The translations under genes were made by a program, and so were the position numbers. From Thiodiazotropha sp050305975 (GTDB lineage: Bacteria; Pseudomonadota; Gammaproteobacteria; Chromatiales; Chromatiaceae): DNA of 18,203 nt. The notes under the pieces were generated by a model. That model did no database searches. It saw only the letters and a list, made by a program, of their open reading frames with translations, and was not told where the DNA came from. Shown here in pieces: positions 9,170 through 17,537 of this stretch (position 1 is the first letter of the stretch; every line of letters starts with the position of its first letter). The stretch lies in NCBI GenBank assembly GCA_050305975.1, contig JBNLGI010000059.1, positions 1-18,203 of the forward strand, in the 5' to 3' direction.

Positions 9170-11254
9170 ATGCCGATATCTAAGTTCCTCAGCCATGAGA
9201 TGCTGCGCAATCCGGAGTTTCAATCGGCGCTGGTACGTCTGGGGATCTGGTTCTTCAGTATCCTCTATATCGGTCTTGGCGCCTGGACCGCCTATTACGA
9301 TGTCGACGTACCGCTATACTATCTGTTGTTCGGCGGTTATTTGATCTTTTTCGTCGTTACTCTGATCAGCGTCTATCGGCGGCCGGTGATGCCGCTACGG
9401 CCCTATGTCACACTGCTGATCGATATCAGTGCCGTCAGTCTGGCGATTTTTCTTACCCGTGAGGCGATCAGCCCCTTCTACCTGCTCTATATCTGGATTT
9501 TTGTCTCCTATGGCACGCGCTACGGCAAGATCGTGTTGATGGTGGCCTCGATCCTCAGTGTCGCCGCCTACAATGTGGTGTTGTTCTCACTGAACGAGTG
9601 GACCATTCACGCCTTCGAAGCCTTCTTTTTTCTGTTCCTGCTGGTGATGCTGCCGCTCTATCAATACAGCCTGCTGCGCAAACTGCACAAGGCCAGGCAG
9701 GAGGCGGAACATGCCAACAAGGCGCGCGGCGACTTTCTCGCCACCATGACCCATGAGTTGCGCACACCCCTGATCGGCATCCTGGGTATGGCCAGACTGA
9801 TGCAGGGGACGCCGCTGGATGCGGAACAGAAGGAGTATCTGCATTCGATTCGCTCATCCGCTCAGCTGCTGCGCGCCCTGATCGGCGATATCCTCGACTT
9901 TTCCAAAATCGACGCCAACAAGCTTGAACTGGTGGACGAACCCTTCGATATTCGTCGGCTGGTAAGCAGTGTGACCTCCGCGCTGGCCAATGAGGCCCAG
10001 GAAAAGCAGCTCGATCTGCGTTGCTGGGTCGATCCCCGGGTGCCGCGCATGCTGCAGGGTGACAATCTCCGTATTTCACAGATTCTCTTCAATCTGCTCG
10101 GCAACGCCATCAAATTTACCGAGCGCGGCAGTGTCATGCTCAGAATCAGCGCTATCGACGACCATGACAGCCTGCCGCAACCCCATGTGCTCATGGAGAT
10201 CGAGGATACCGGTATCGGCATTGCGCGGGAGAAGCTGGACCGGGTCTTCGACATGTTCTGGCAACTCGATGCCTCCAACAGCCGACGCTACGGCGGCACC
10301 GGTCTGGGCACCACGGTGGCGCGTGACCTGAGTCGACGCATGGGGGGTGATATCACCGTTCGCAGCCAGATCGGAGTCGGCTCCACCTTCGCTGTGCGTC
10401 TGCCACTGATCAAGCAACAGGCAACGGCGCAGCCGGTTCCGGCTCCCTTGTTGCAAGGCAAGCGCATCTTGATATTCGAGAGCAACGAACAGGATATGAA
10501 CCTGCATCTCAAGCTGGCGGAGGAGCTGGGAATGCAGGCCGTGGCCGTGCTCTCCCTGAAAGCGCTCACGCCTTATCTGGATCAAAACTTCGATGTGGTG
10601 CTGGTGTGTGACACCCTGGCGGGGATACCCTTGAACCAGGTCCTGAGCCGGATCGAAATTCTGGAGGGAAACCCGACCATTCTGCTGGCCGGTTACCGCG
10701 GGCGCACCATCGGCATTCCGTCCCCGGTCTCCAGGGTGTTGATGAAGCCCTTTCTCGCCGACGACCTGCACGAGGCGGTCGTCGATCCACTGCGCATGCG
10801 TGAATCGCAGCGTGCCGCGCTCTCTTCCTCACTGGGTCTCGAAGTTCGAGAATCGAGCGGCATCCAGATCCTGCTGGCCGAGGACAACGCCATCGCCGCC
10901 AAGGTGCTGTCAACACTACTGCTTCAGCGGGGGCATTCGGTGCAGGTGGTGAAAGACGGCAAGGAGGCTTTGGACGCAGTGGCGAAGACCGACTACCACC
11001 TGGCATTCATCGACCTCAGAATGCCACGCATGGACGGTATCGAATTTACCCGCCGTTATCGCGCGACAGAGAGCGCATCGTCTCGTCTGCCGATCTACGC
11101 CTTGACCGCCAACACGGCGGAGGATGCGATGAAACACTGTCTCGAAGCGGGCATGGATGGCTTCCTCAACAAACCGGTAGAGCCTGAACAGTTGGATGCC
11201 ATCATCGCGCGTCATGCCGACACGGGCTACTATCGACCATACGCCACGGACTGA
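9170..11254 (+). CDS. Membrane hybrid sensor histidine kinase with two receiver modules
   Basis: This is a 694-residue inner-membrane sensor. Residues 24-166 contain about five or six hydrophobic segments with very little periplasmic sequence, resembling the input region of RpfC-type kinases. The kinase core follows: H195 in the H-box (MTHELRTPL), N-box around 308-317 (NLLGNAIKF), and G-boxes DTGIG (346-350) and GGTGLG (375-380). A first receiver-like module (about 430-540) is degenerate: the acidic pair reads ES, and the phosphoacceptor position is C480 with D481 next to it. The second receiver (565-685) is complete, with E571/D572, phosphoacceptor D615, T646 and K668. No HPt domain follows, so phosphate must go to a separate HPt protein, or the output is direct. 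The stop is one base before the next start, which implies translational coupling. The signal sensed is unknown, and no rpfF-like gene is nearby. Confidence 0.94.
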   Translation: MPISKFLSHEMLRNPEFQSALVRLGIWFFSILYIGLGAWTAYYDVDVPLYYLLFGGYLIFFVVTLISVYRRPVMPLRPYVTLLIDISAVSLAIFLTREAISPFYLLYIWIFVSYGTRYGKIVLMVASILSVAAYNVVLFSLNEWTIHAFEAFFFLFLLVMLPLYQYSLLRKLHKARQEAEHANKARGDFLATMTHELRTPLIGILGMARLMQGTPLDAEQKEYLHSIRSSAQLLRALIGDILDFSKIDANKLELVDEPFDIRRLVSSVTSALANEAQEKQLDLRCWVDPRVPRMLQGDNLRISQILFNLLGNAIKFTERGSVMLRISAIDDHDSLPQPHVLMEIEDTGIGIAREKLDRVFDMFWQLDASNSRRYGGTGLGTTVARDLSRRMGGDITVRSQIGVGSTFAVRLPLIKQQATAQPVPAPLLQGKRILIFESNEQDMNLHLKLAEELGMQAVAVLSLKALTPYLDQNFDVVLVCDTLAGIPLNQVLSRIEILEGNPTILLAGYRGRTIGIPSPVSRVLMKPFLADDLHEAVVDPLRMRESQRAALSSSLGLEVRESSGIQILLAEDNAIAAKVLSTLLLQRGHSVQVVKDGKEALDAVAKTDYHLAFIDLRMPRMDGIEFTRRYRATESASSRLPIYALTANTAEDAMKHCLEAGMDGFLNKPVEPEQLDAIIARHADTGYYRPYATD

Positions 11255-11255
11255 C

Positions 11256-12614
11256 ATGAGCGACTTGATCGCGCAGGCGAAAGCTTTTGCCACCCAGGCC
11301 CATGCGCGCATCGATCAGCGCCGGAAATATTCCCATCAACCCTACGATGTACACTTGAAGGCGGTGGCGGCGCTGGTCAGCGAGGTCGCCGGCGACCCCC
11401 ATATGATTGCCGCTGCATGGCTGCACGATACGGTGGAGGATACGCCGGCCACGGTAGAGGACATCGAACGGGCTTTCGGTGCCGATGTGGCGCAACTGGT
11501 CGATGAGCTGACCGATGTGAGCCGCCCGGGCGATGGTAACCGGGCCGAGCGCAAACGTCTCGATCGTCAACATATCGCCAGGGCTTCGGTGCGGGCCAAG
11601 ACCATCAAACTTGCCGACCTGATCGACAACTGCCGGGATATCTGTCAACACGACAGCCGTTTTGCCCGTGTCTTTCTCAAAGAGATGGAGGCGCTGCTGG
11701 ACGTGCTGCACGAGGGTGACGAGCGACTCTACCGGAGAGCCCGTAAAGTCTGGCGCGACTGTCATGAGTGGCTCTCACGGCAGGCGCGTCAGGATGCTGA
11801 TGAAACCCTGGCGGGCGAAGCGGGCGATTTTGGCGTGACCTATGAGCAGCAGCGCGCCCTGCGCCACTTCACCGAAGCCTTCAAAGCCGCCGACATTGCC
11901 GATCCGATGCCTTCGTTCGACGCCGCGACTTCAGCCTTCGCCGCCAGCGAAGACATGCAGGCCGCAGGCTGGACGGTCGCTGGCGTGCGTGATCGCGGCT
12001 TGGTCAGCGGCTATCTTCAGGCGGTCGACCTGACCGATGGCAGTTGTCGCGATTACCGGCGGGAGTTCGCCGCCGGACAGTTGCTGCACGCTGATGCCAG
12101 TCTCTCCGACGTGATTCAGGTGTTGACCCGATACGAGTGCTGTTTCGTCACCCTGATGGGCGAGGTGACCGGTTTTATTCTGCGTGGTCACATCCAACGA
12201 CCCTTGGTGCGGATGTGGCTGTTCGGCATGATCACTATCGTGGAGATGAACCTGGTCGCCAGTCTGCATCGCCGCTTTCCCGATGATGCCTGGCAGTCGA
12301 TGCTCAATGAAGAGCGCCTGCAGAAGGCGAGAGCCCTGCAGGAGGAGCGACTGCGCAGGGGACAGACGAGCCGGTTGATAGACTGTTTGCAGTTTTCCGA
12401 CAAGGCGCGACTCCTGATCGAAGACGAGCACTCCCTCGCCCGTCTGGGATTCCCCACCAAAGGCAGCGCCAAACGCATCATCAAGGCGCTCGAATCACTG
12501 CGCAACAACCTGGCGCACGCGCAGGATATTGTCAGTCATGACTGGCCGCAGATCGCCCGCATGACCCGGCGGATCGAGGGGCTCGTGTTGTGGCGCAATA
12601 TCGAGGAGGAGTAA
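11256..12614 (+). CDS. MESH1/SpoT-like HD hydrolase domain with CBS-like and HEPN-like regions
   Basis: This is a 452-residue cytoplasmic protein. Residues 1-175 match the (p)ppGpp-hydrolase type HD domain of SpoT and MESH1: H33 (YDVHL), H57-D58 and E61-D62 (WLHDTVEDT), and D121 (KLADLIDN). The ERKRLDRQ stretch also looks MESH1-like. No synthetase, TGS or ACT domain follows. Residues about 215-345 look like a divergent CBS pair, with alternating strands and helices ending FILRGHIQRPLVRMW. The last about 100 residues are helical and contain R416-x4-H421 (RNNLAH), the pattern of HEPN ribonuclease folds. The start at 11256 is chosen because it leaves one base after the kinase stop; longer starts overlap the kinase. 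The domain fusion and the kinase pairing suggest a signalled nucleotide or RNA response, but no function is proven. The HD call is firm and the other two domains are tentative. Confidence 0.85.
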   Translation: MSDLIAQAKAFATQAHARIDQRRKYSHQPYDVHLKAVAALVSEVAGDPHMIAAAWLHDTVEDTPATVEDIERAFGADVAQLVDELTDVSRPGDGNRAERKRLDRQHIARASVRAKTIKLADLIDNCRDICQHDSRFARVFLKEMEALLDVLHEGDERLYRRARKVWRDCHEWLSRQARQDADETLAGEAGDFGVTYEQQRALRHFTEAFKAADIADPMPSFDAATSAFAASEDMQAAGWTVAGVRDRGLVSGYLQAVDLTDGSCRDYRREFAAGQLLHADASLSDVIQVLTRYECCFVTLMGEVTGFILRGHIQRPLVRMWLFGMITIVEMNLVASLHRRFPDDAWQSMLNEERLQKARALQEERLRRGQTSRLIDCLQFSDKARLLIEDEHSLARLGFPTKGSAKRIIKALESLRNNLAHAQDIVSHDWPQIARMTRRIEGLVLWRNIEEE

Positions 12615-12638
12615 CTGCCCCCGGGCGAAACTCTCGGG

Positions 12639-13484
12639 CTAGAGCCCCAGAGCGTTCCAGATGGTCTTGCTCGGTCCCGCCTGGTTCATGGTGTAGAAGT
12701 GGAGGCCGGGAGCGCCGCCCTCGAGCAGTCTCTGGCAAAGCCGTGTGACAGTGTCGATACCATAGGCGCGGATCGAATCCAGATCGTCGCCGAATCCCTC
12801 CAGTCGCTTTCTCAGCCAACGCGGTATCTCCGCGCCGCAGGCATCGGAGAAGCGCGCCAGCTGGGTGAAGTTGGTGATCGGCATGATACCGGGAACGATG
12901 GGAATCTCGACACCCAGCGTCCGACAGTCGTCGACGAACCGGAAATAGGCGTCAGGATTGTAGAAATACTGAGTGATCGCTGCGTTCGCCCCCGCTTCCA
13001 CCTTCTGCTTGAAATAGGCCAGGTCCTGCCTGGCGCTGACCGCCTGGGGGTGGAATTCGGGGTAGGCGGCGACTTCAATGTGAAAGTGGTCGGCGAAGGT
13101 GTCGCGAATCAGCTTGACCAACTGGTTGGCGTTGCTGAGATCGCCGAGACCGCCAAGTCCGACCCCCGAGGGCAGATCACCGCGCAGGGCCACCAGGCGA
13201 TCGATGCCCTGATCCCGATAGCGCTGCAGAATCTCGATGATCTCCTCGTGAGTTCCGCCGATACAGGAGAGGTGAGGTGCGGTGACGATACCTTCGGAGC
13301 AGAGCCAGTCGACCGTGTCGAAAGTGCGTTGCTGGGTCGAGCCTCCGGCGCCGTAGGTGACGGAAAAGTAGGCTGGCCCGAGGGCCTGCAGGGTCTTCAC
13401 CGTCTGCTGCATGTTGGCGAACCCTTTCTCCGTTTTGGGCGGAAAGAGTTCGAAGCTGAAAATTTTCTGGTCTTCTGTTGGCAT
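12639..13484 (-). CDS. metF: 5,10-methylenetetrahydrofolate reductase
   Basis: MetF is a flavoenzyme that reduces methylene-THF to methyl-THF, the methyl donor for methionine synthesis. The product has 281 residues and follows E. coli MetF. It has FELFPPK with the catalytic glutamate at E12, SVTYGAGGS, VALRGDLP, VAAYPEFHP, ITQYFY, and LHFYTMN near the end. The start is unsure: ATG 13484 is used here, but an in-frame TTG at 13496 is also possible, and neither has a good Shine-Dalgarno. It lies about 150 bases after ahcY on the same strand with no clear terminator between them, so it may be read from ahcY. It converges on the HD gene with a gap of only 24 bases. Confidence 0.95.
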   Translation of the reverse strand: MPTEDQKIFSFELFPPKTEKGFANMQQTVKTLQALGPAYFSVTYGAGGSTQQRTFDTVDWLCSEGIVTAPHLSCIGGTHEEIIEILQRYRDQGIDRLVALRGDLPSGVGLGGLGDLSNANQLVKLIRDTFADHFHIEVAAYPEFHPQAVSARQDLAYFKQKVEAGANAAITQYFYNPDAYFRFVDDCRTLGVEIPIVPGIMPITNFTQLARFSDACGAEIPRWLRKRLEGFGDDLDSIRAYGIDTVTRLCQRLLEGGAPGLHFYTMNQAGPSKTIWNALGL

Positions 13485-13522
13485 GGCTTTGGTCAATCTT
13501 ATGGGCTGCTGATGTCCCCGAT

Positions 13523-13575
13523 CCGGCTCCGGGAGCCGTCATGCACCCCTTTCGAATCCGGGTTTGCATGACGGC
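13523..13575 (-). repeat. Overlapping hairpins in the metF leader
   Basis: Two stems share bases between ahcY and metF. The first is a perfect 11-bp inverted repeat (GCCGTCATGCA at 13535-13545 with TGCATGACGGC at 13565-13575, 19-base loop). The second is CGGCTC with GAGCCG at 13523-13537 (loop of 3). The shared bases 13535-13537 mean that full formation of one shortens the other. There is no T-run, so it is not a plain terminator. It could be a regulatory leader or a dispersed palindromic repeat. Confidence 0.5.
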
Positions 13576-13634
13576 GTCTTGGGGCCGGACTGCGAACGGC
13601 CATTACATACTGCGACGTTCTTTCGGTGAAAGGC

Positions 13635-15032
<1,398 letters not shown>

Positions 15033-15041
<9 letters not shown>

Positions 15042-15071
15042 GGTAATCATCTCCTGAATATCGTGAGTGAG
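15033..15071 (-). promoter_or_regulatory. Start-codon-sequestering inverted repeat (expression platform)
   Basis: On the - strand CTCACTCA (15071-15064) is perfectly complementary to TGAGTGAG (15040-15033), which is the end of the ahcY ATG plus codons 2-3. Pairing would place the start codon in a stem and the AGGAG ribosome site in the loop. Three bases (15069-15071) also belong to the riboswitch P4 helix, so the two pairings compete. This is a readable OFF state for a translational ON switch. Confidence 0.7.
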
Positions 15072-15143
15072 CGCCGTTTTTTCTCGAACAGCGCCGGCGA
15101 GCCTGGCGGACAATCAGGGTCCGTTGCAACGCTCCTCGCCAGC
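15064..15143 (-). ncRNA. S-adenosylhomocysteine (SAH) riboswitch
   Basis: Read on the - strand, this leader has the conserved core of the SAH riboswitch: GAGGAGCGTTGCAAC, then later GCCAGGCTCG. All helices can be built. P1 pairs 15135-15143 with 15093-15101 (9 bp, one T-G). P2 pairs 15119-15123 with 15107-15111 (CGGAC/GTCCG, 7-base loop). The long-range P4 pairs GAGCGTTG (15134-15127) with CGGCGCTC (15076-15069) over 8 bp including two wobble pairs. The class is known to sense SAH and raise expression of SAH-recycling genes, which fits its place in front of ahcY. The aptamer ends 14 bases before the AGGAG ribosome site. Confidence 0.95.
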
Positions 15144-15152
15144 GAGCTGCTA

Positions 15153-15181
15153 ATTATGAACGAAGGTGGCGAAAATTTGAA
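15153..15181 (-). promoter_or_regulatory. Putative sigma70 promoter of ahcY
   Basis: On the - strand a -35 box TTCAAA (15181-15176) and a -10 box CATAAT (15158-15153) are spaced by exactly 17 bases. Transcription would start near 15147, only a few bases before P1 of the riboswitch. The match of promoter and aptamer positions supports both calls. Confidence 0.72.
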
Positions 15182-15188
15182 CGGCCCG

Positions 15189-15200
15189 CTTGTGCACAAG
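15189..15200. promoter_or_regulatory. Perfect 12-bp palindrome upstream of the ahcY promoter
   Basis: CTTGTGCACAAG is a perfect palindrome lying 8 bases upstream of the -35 box. It could be a binding site for a dimeric regulator, but a palindrome of this length can also occur by chance, and I do not recognise it as a known operator. Confidence 0.3.
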
Positions 15201-15222
15201 CTTGAGCGGTCGCTCGGTGAAG

Positions 15223-15282
15223 GGTGGGGCAGGGCCCCACCCTACAGTCACGATCGCGGTAGGGTGGGGGCCCTGCCCCACC
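15223..15282. repeat. Long near-perfect inverted repeat between metK and ahcY
   Basis: Arms at 15223-15245 (23 bases, ending CCCACCCTAC) and 15259-15282 (24 bases, starting GTAGGGTGGG) are complementary except for one extra G, around a 13-base spacer. It begins about 67 bases after the metK stop. The stem is far longer than a usual terminator and lacks a U-run on either strand. It looks like a REP-type palindromic element that may also stop or protect the metK transcript. Confidence 0.8.
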
Positions 15283-15348
15283 GACAAGCGTCCAGAGTCC
15301 GCTGGTCTCTCCTTACAAGTCGAGTATCAGAAGTAGCCGACGACCGTT

Positions 15349-16533
15349 TCAGAGCCCGGCGTCGTCGCGCAGCGCGTCCGCCTTGTCGGTCAGTTCCCAG
15401 GTAAAGCCTTCGTCCTCGCGCCCGAAGTGGCCATAGGCAGCCGTTTTACGGTACTGGATCTTGTCCGTGTTGAGCAGATCGAGCATCTTCAGGATGCCGT
15501 AGGGGCGCAGGTCGAAGTGTTGGCGCACCAGTTCCACGATCTTCTCGTCGGCGATCTTTCCGGTGCCGAAGGTCTCGACCATGATCGAGGTGGGTTCGGC
15601 CACGCCGATGGCGTAGGAGACCTGGATCTCGCATCGCTCGGCCAGGCCGGCGGCGACGATGTTCTTGGCCACGTAGCGGCCGGCATAGGCCGCCGAGCGG
15701 TCGACCTTGGAGGGATCCTTGCCGGAGAAGGCGCCGCCGCCGTGGCGTGCCATGCCGCCGTAGGTGTCGACGATGATCTTGCGCCCGGTCAGGCCGCAGT
15801 CGCCCACCGGACCGCCGATGACGAAGCTGCCGGTGGGATTGATGTGGATCTTCTCCTGCGGACAGGCGTCGAGCCAGGCCTTGGGTAGTACCGGCTGGAT
15901 GATGTTCTCCATCACCGCCTCGCGCAGATGGTCGTAGTCGATGTCGGGATCGTGCTGGGTGGAGAGGACCACCGCGCCGATGCCGACTACCTGTCCGTCT
16001 TCATACTGCAGGGTGACCTGGCTCTTGGCATCGGGGCGCAGCCAGGGCAGCACACCCGACTTGCGGATCTCCGACTGCCTCTGTACCAGACGATGGGCGT
16101 AGGTGATGGGGGCGGGCATCAGTACGTCGGTCTCGTTGGTGGCGTAACCGAACATCATGCCCTGGTCGCCGGCGCCCTGCTCCTCCGGGGCGCTGCGGTC
16201 GACGCCCTGGGCGATGTCGCCGGACTGCTTGCCGATCAGCGACATCACCGCGCAGGTGGAGCCGTCGAAGCCGACGTTGGAGCTGGTATAGCCGATGTCG
16301 CAAACGACTCCGCGCACCAGTTCGTCCAGATCGACCCAGGCCTCGGTGGTGATCTCCCCGGCGACGATGACGGCACCGGTCTTGATCAGGGTCTCGCAGG
16401 CGACGCGGGCCCGTTCCGGATGGGGGTCCTGCTTCAAGATAGAGTCCAACATGGCGTCCGAGATCTGGTCGGCGACTTTGTCGGGATGGCCTTCAGAGAC
16501 TGATTCGGAAGTGAAGATATAGTTGTTTGCCAT
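15349..16533 (-). CDS. metK: S-adenosylmethionine synthetase
   Basis: MetK joins methionine and ATP to form S-adenosylmethionine, the main methyl donor; it acts as a cytoplasmic tetramer. The 394-residue product starts MANNYIFTSESVSEGHPDK, with the ATP-binding H16. It has the signature GAGDQGMMFGYATNE and the glycine-rich GGGAFSGKDPSKVDRSAAY phosphate loop. A longer in-frame start at 16608 was rejected because the extra 25 residues are not family-like, while MANN matches the usual N-terminus. The ribosome site is modest (AAAGGA about 14 bases away, or GGA closer). No MetJ-box array or SAM riboswitch was seen upstream. It is divergent from the thioredoxin-like gene and lies upstream of ahcY, but ahcY also has its own promoter. 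Confidence 0.98.
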   Translation of the reverse strand: MANNYIFTSESVSEGHPDKVADQISDAMLDSILKQDPHPERARVACETLIKTGAVIVAGEITTEAWVDLDELVRGVVCDIGYTSSNVGFDGSTCAVMSLIGKQSGDIAQGVDRSAPEEQGAGDQGMMFGYATNETDVLMPAPITYAHRLVQRQSEIRKSGVLPWLRPDAKSQVTLQYEDGQVVGIGAVVLSTQHDPDIDYDHLREAVMENIIQPVLPKAWLDACPQEKIHINPTGSFVIGGPVGDCGLTGRKIIVDTYGGMARHGGGAFSGKDPSKVDRSAAYAGRYVAKNIVAAGLAERCEIQVSYAIGVAEPTSIMVETFGTGKIADEKIVELVRQHFDLRPYGILKMLDLLNTDKIQYRKTAAYGHFGREDEGFTWELTDKADALRDDAGL

Positions 16534-16630
16534 TAATGTTCCAGAAATCCTTTGAGTGGTATATACCTGTAAATTCAGGTTGTTGCTGCGTCTGCCCGTG
16601 GGCGTCATGGCTTGAATGCGAGAACCGGAT

Positions 16631-16659
16631 TTTACACATCACCCTGCTTTTTGCATAAT
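16631..16659 (+). promoter_or_regulatory. Putative sigma70 promoter of the thioredoxin-like gene
   Basis: TTTACA (16631-16636) and CATAAT (16654-16659) are each one base from consensus and are separated by 17 bases. A start near 16666 gives a leader of about 35 bases to the ATG at 16701. Read backwards, the same bases give a weaker pair (TTATGC, 18 bases, TAAAAT) that could serve metK. Confidence 0.7.
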
Positions 16660-16700
16660 GCCCCACCCGAAATCAATGCATAGTATTGAAAGGAGCAATA

Positions 16701-17267
16701 ATGGTATCCCTCGAGACCCCGATTTGTGATTTCGGCGTCCCCGCGCTCGATTTCTCCTTGCCCGGTGTCGACGGCAAGACCTGGACGCTGAAAGAGTGTG
16801 CCGGCGAGCGCGGCTTGCTGGTCATGTTCATCTGCAACCACTGCCCCTACGTCAAGGCGGTGCAGCAGCGGATCATAAGGGACGTGAAGGCGCTCAAGCC
16901 CCTGGGTATCAATGCGGTGGCGATCATGTCGAATGATCCGGCCGACTACCCTGAGGACTCCTTCGAGAACATGCAGCGCGTGGCGCGGGAGCTGGACTAC
17001 CCCTTCCCCTATCTGCTCGACGAGAGTCAGGCCGTGGCCAAGGCCTACGGCGCCGTCTGTACCCCCGATTTTTTTGGGTATAACGCCGACCTGGAGTTGC
17101 AGTATCGTGGCCGGCTGGACGCGAGTCGCAAGCAGACGGCGCCCGATGATGTGCGCAGGGATCTCTTCGAGGCCATGAAACAGATCGCGGAAACCGGCCG
17201 GGGTCCGCAGGAACAGATCCCCAGCATGGGCTGTTCAATCAAGTGGCGGGATGCTCCAACAGATTGA
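16701..17267 (+). CDS. Thioredoxin-fold (redoxin/AhpC-TSA-like) protein
   Basis: This 188-residue cytoplasmic protein has a thioredoxin fold. It has no signal peptide. The PALDFSLPGVDGKTW start is typical of redoxin/AhpC-TSA members. The redox motif is CNHCPYVK (about residues 46-53), a CxxC with the conserved NHCPYVK seen in a family of peroxiredoxin-like bacterial proteins. A further cysteine lies in AVCTPDFF, next to the cis-proline region. The ATG at 16701 is set by AGGAG five bases upstream; an in-frame start 15 bases earlier would put that site inside the gene. It probably reduces disulfides or peroxides, but the substrate is unknown. It seems to be a single-gene unit with its own promoter. 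Confidence 0.9.
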   Translation: MVSLETPICDFGVPALDFSLPGVDGKTWTLKECAGERGLLVMFICNHCPYVKAVQQRIIRDVKALKPLGINAVAIMSNDPADYPEDSFENMQRVARELDYPFPYLLDESQAVAKAYGAVCTPDFFGYNADLELQYRGRLDASRKQTAPDDVRRDLFEAMKQIAETGRGPQEQIPSMGCSIKWRDAPTD

Positions 17268-17537
17268 AAGTGCAGGGTTTATTAGGATATTAGAATTTTC
17301 CATCAAGCGTGCTTATTGCCCCCATAAAGGCAGCTATTTTGCCCGGCGCACCCCCTTGAGTCAGAATAGACCGCCTTTTTCCGCATGCAGGCCAATAGAA
17401 ATAAGCAAACGGCGTACGCGGATCGAACAAAAACCGCAGCAATGGGGTATCGCTTTACAGAATCCGGCGAATGATCGCCAATCAAAAATTTGTCTGCCTG
17501 GGCGCAGATAGTCGTCATTTACATTCAGGAGGGGTCA
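17268..17537. other. Intergenic region before tkt
   Basis: This is a 270-base gap, more AT-rich than the genes, with no supported coding sequence. It contains short hairpins such as GGCGA-ATGA-TCGCC (about 17467-17480) and TCTGC/GCAGA (about 17493-17509). TTTACA at 17454-17459 resembles a -35, but no matching -10 stands at the right distance. The end of the gap holds a perfect AGGAGG ribosome site (17527-17532) for tkt. I saw no clear terminator for the upstream gene. Confidence 0.5.

Noticed and set aside
15042..15113. N-terminal extension of AhcY by 24 residues
   Set aside because: It would translate the SAH riboswitch and skip the good AGGAG site in front of 15041.
15928..16503. Open frame of 191 codons on the + strand inside metK
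   Set aside because: Antisense mirror frame of metK with no recognisable domain.
16534..16608. N-terminal extension of MetK by 25 residues
   Set aside because: Not family-like; MANNYIF is the expected start.
16534..16700. SAM riboswitch or MetJ boxes upstream of metK
   Set aside because: No conserved SAM aptamer core and no tandem AGACGTCT-like boxes were seen.
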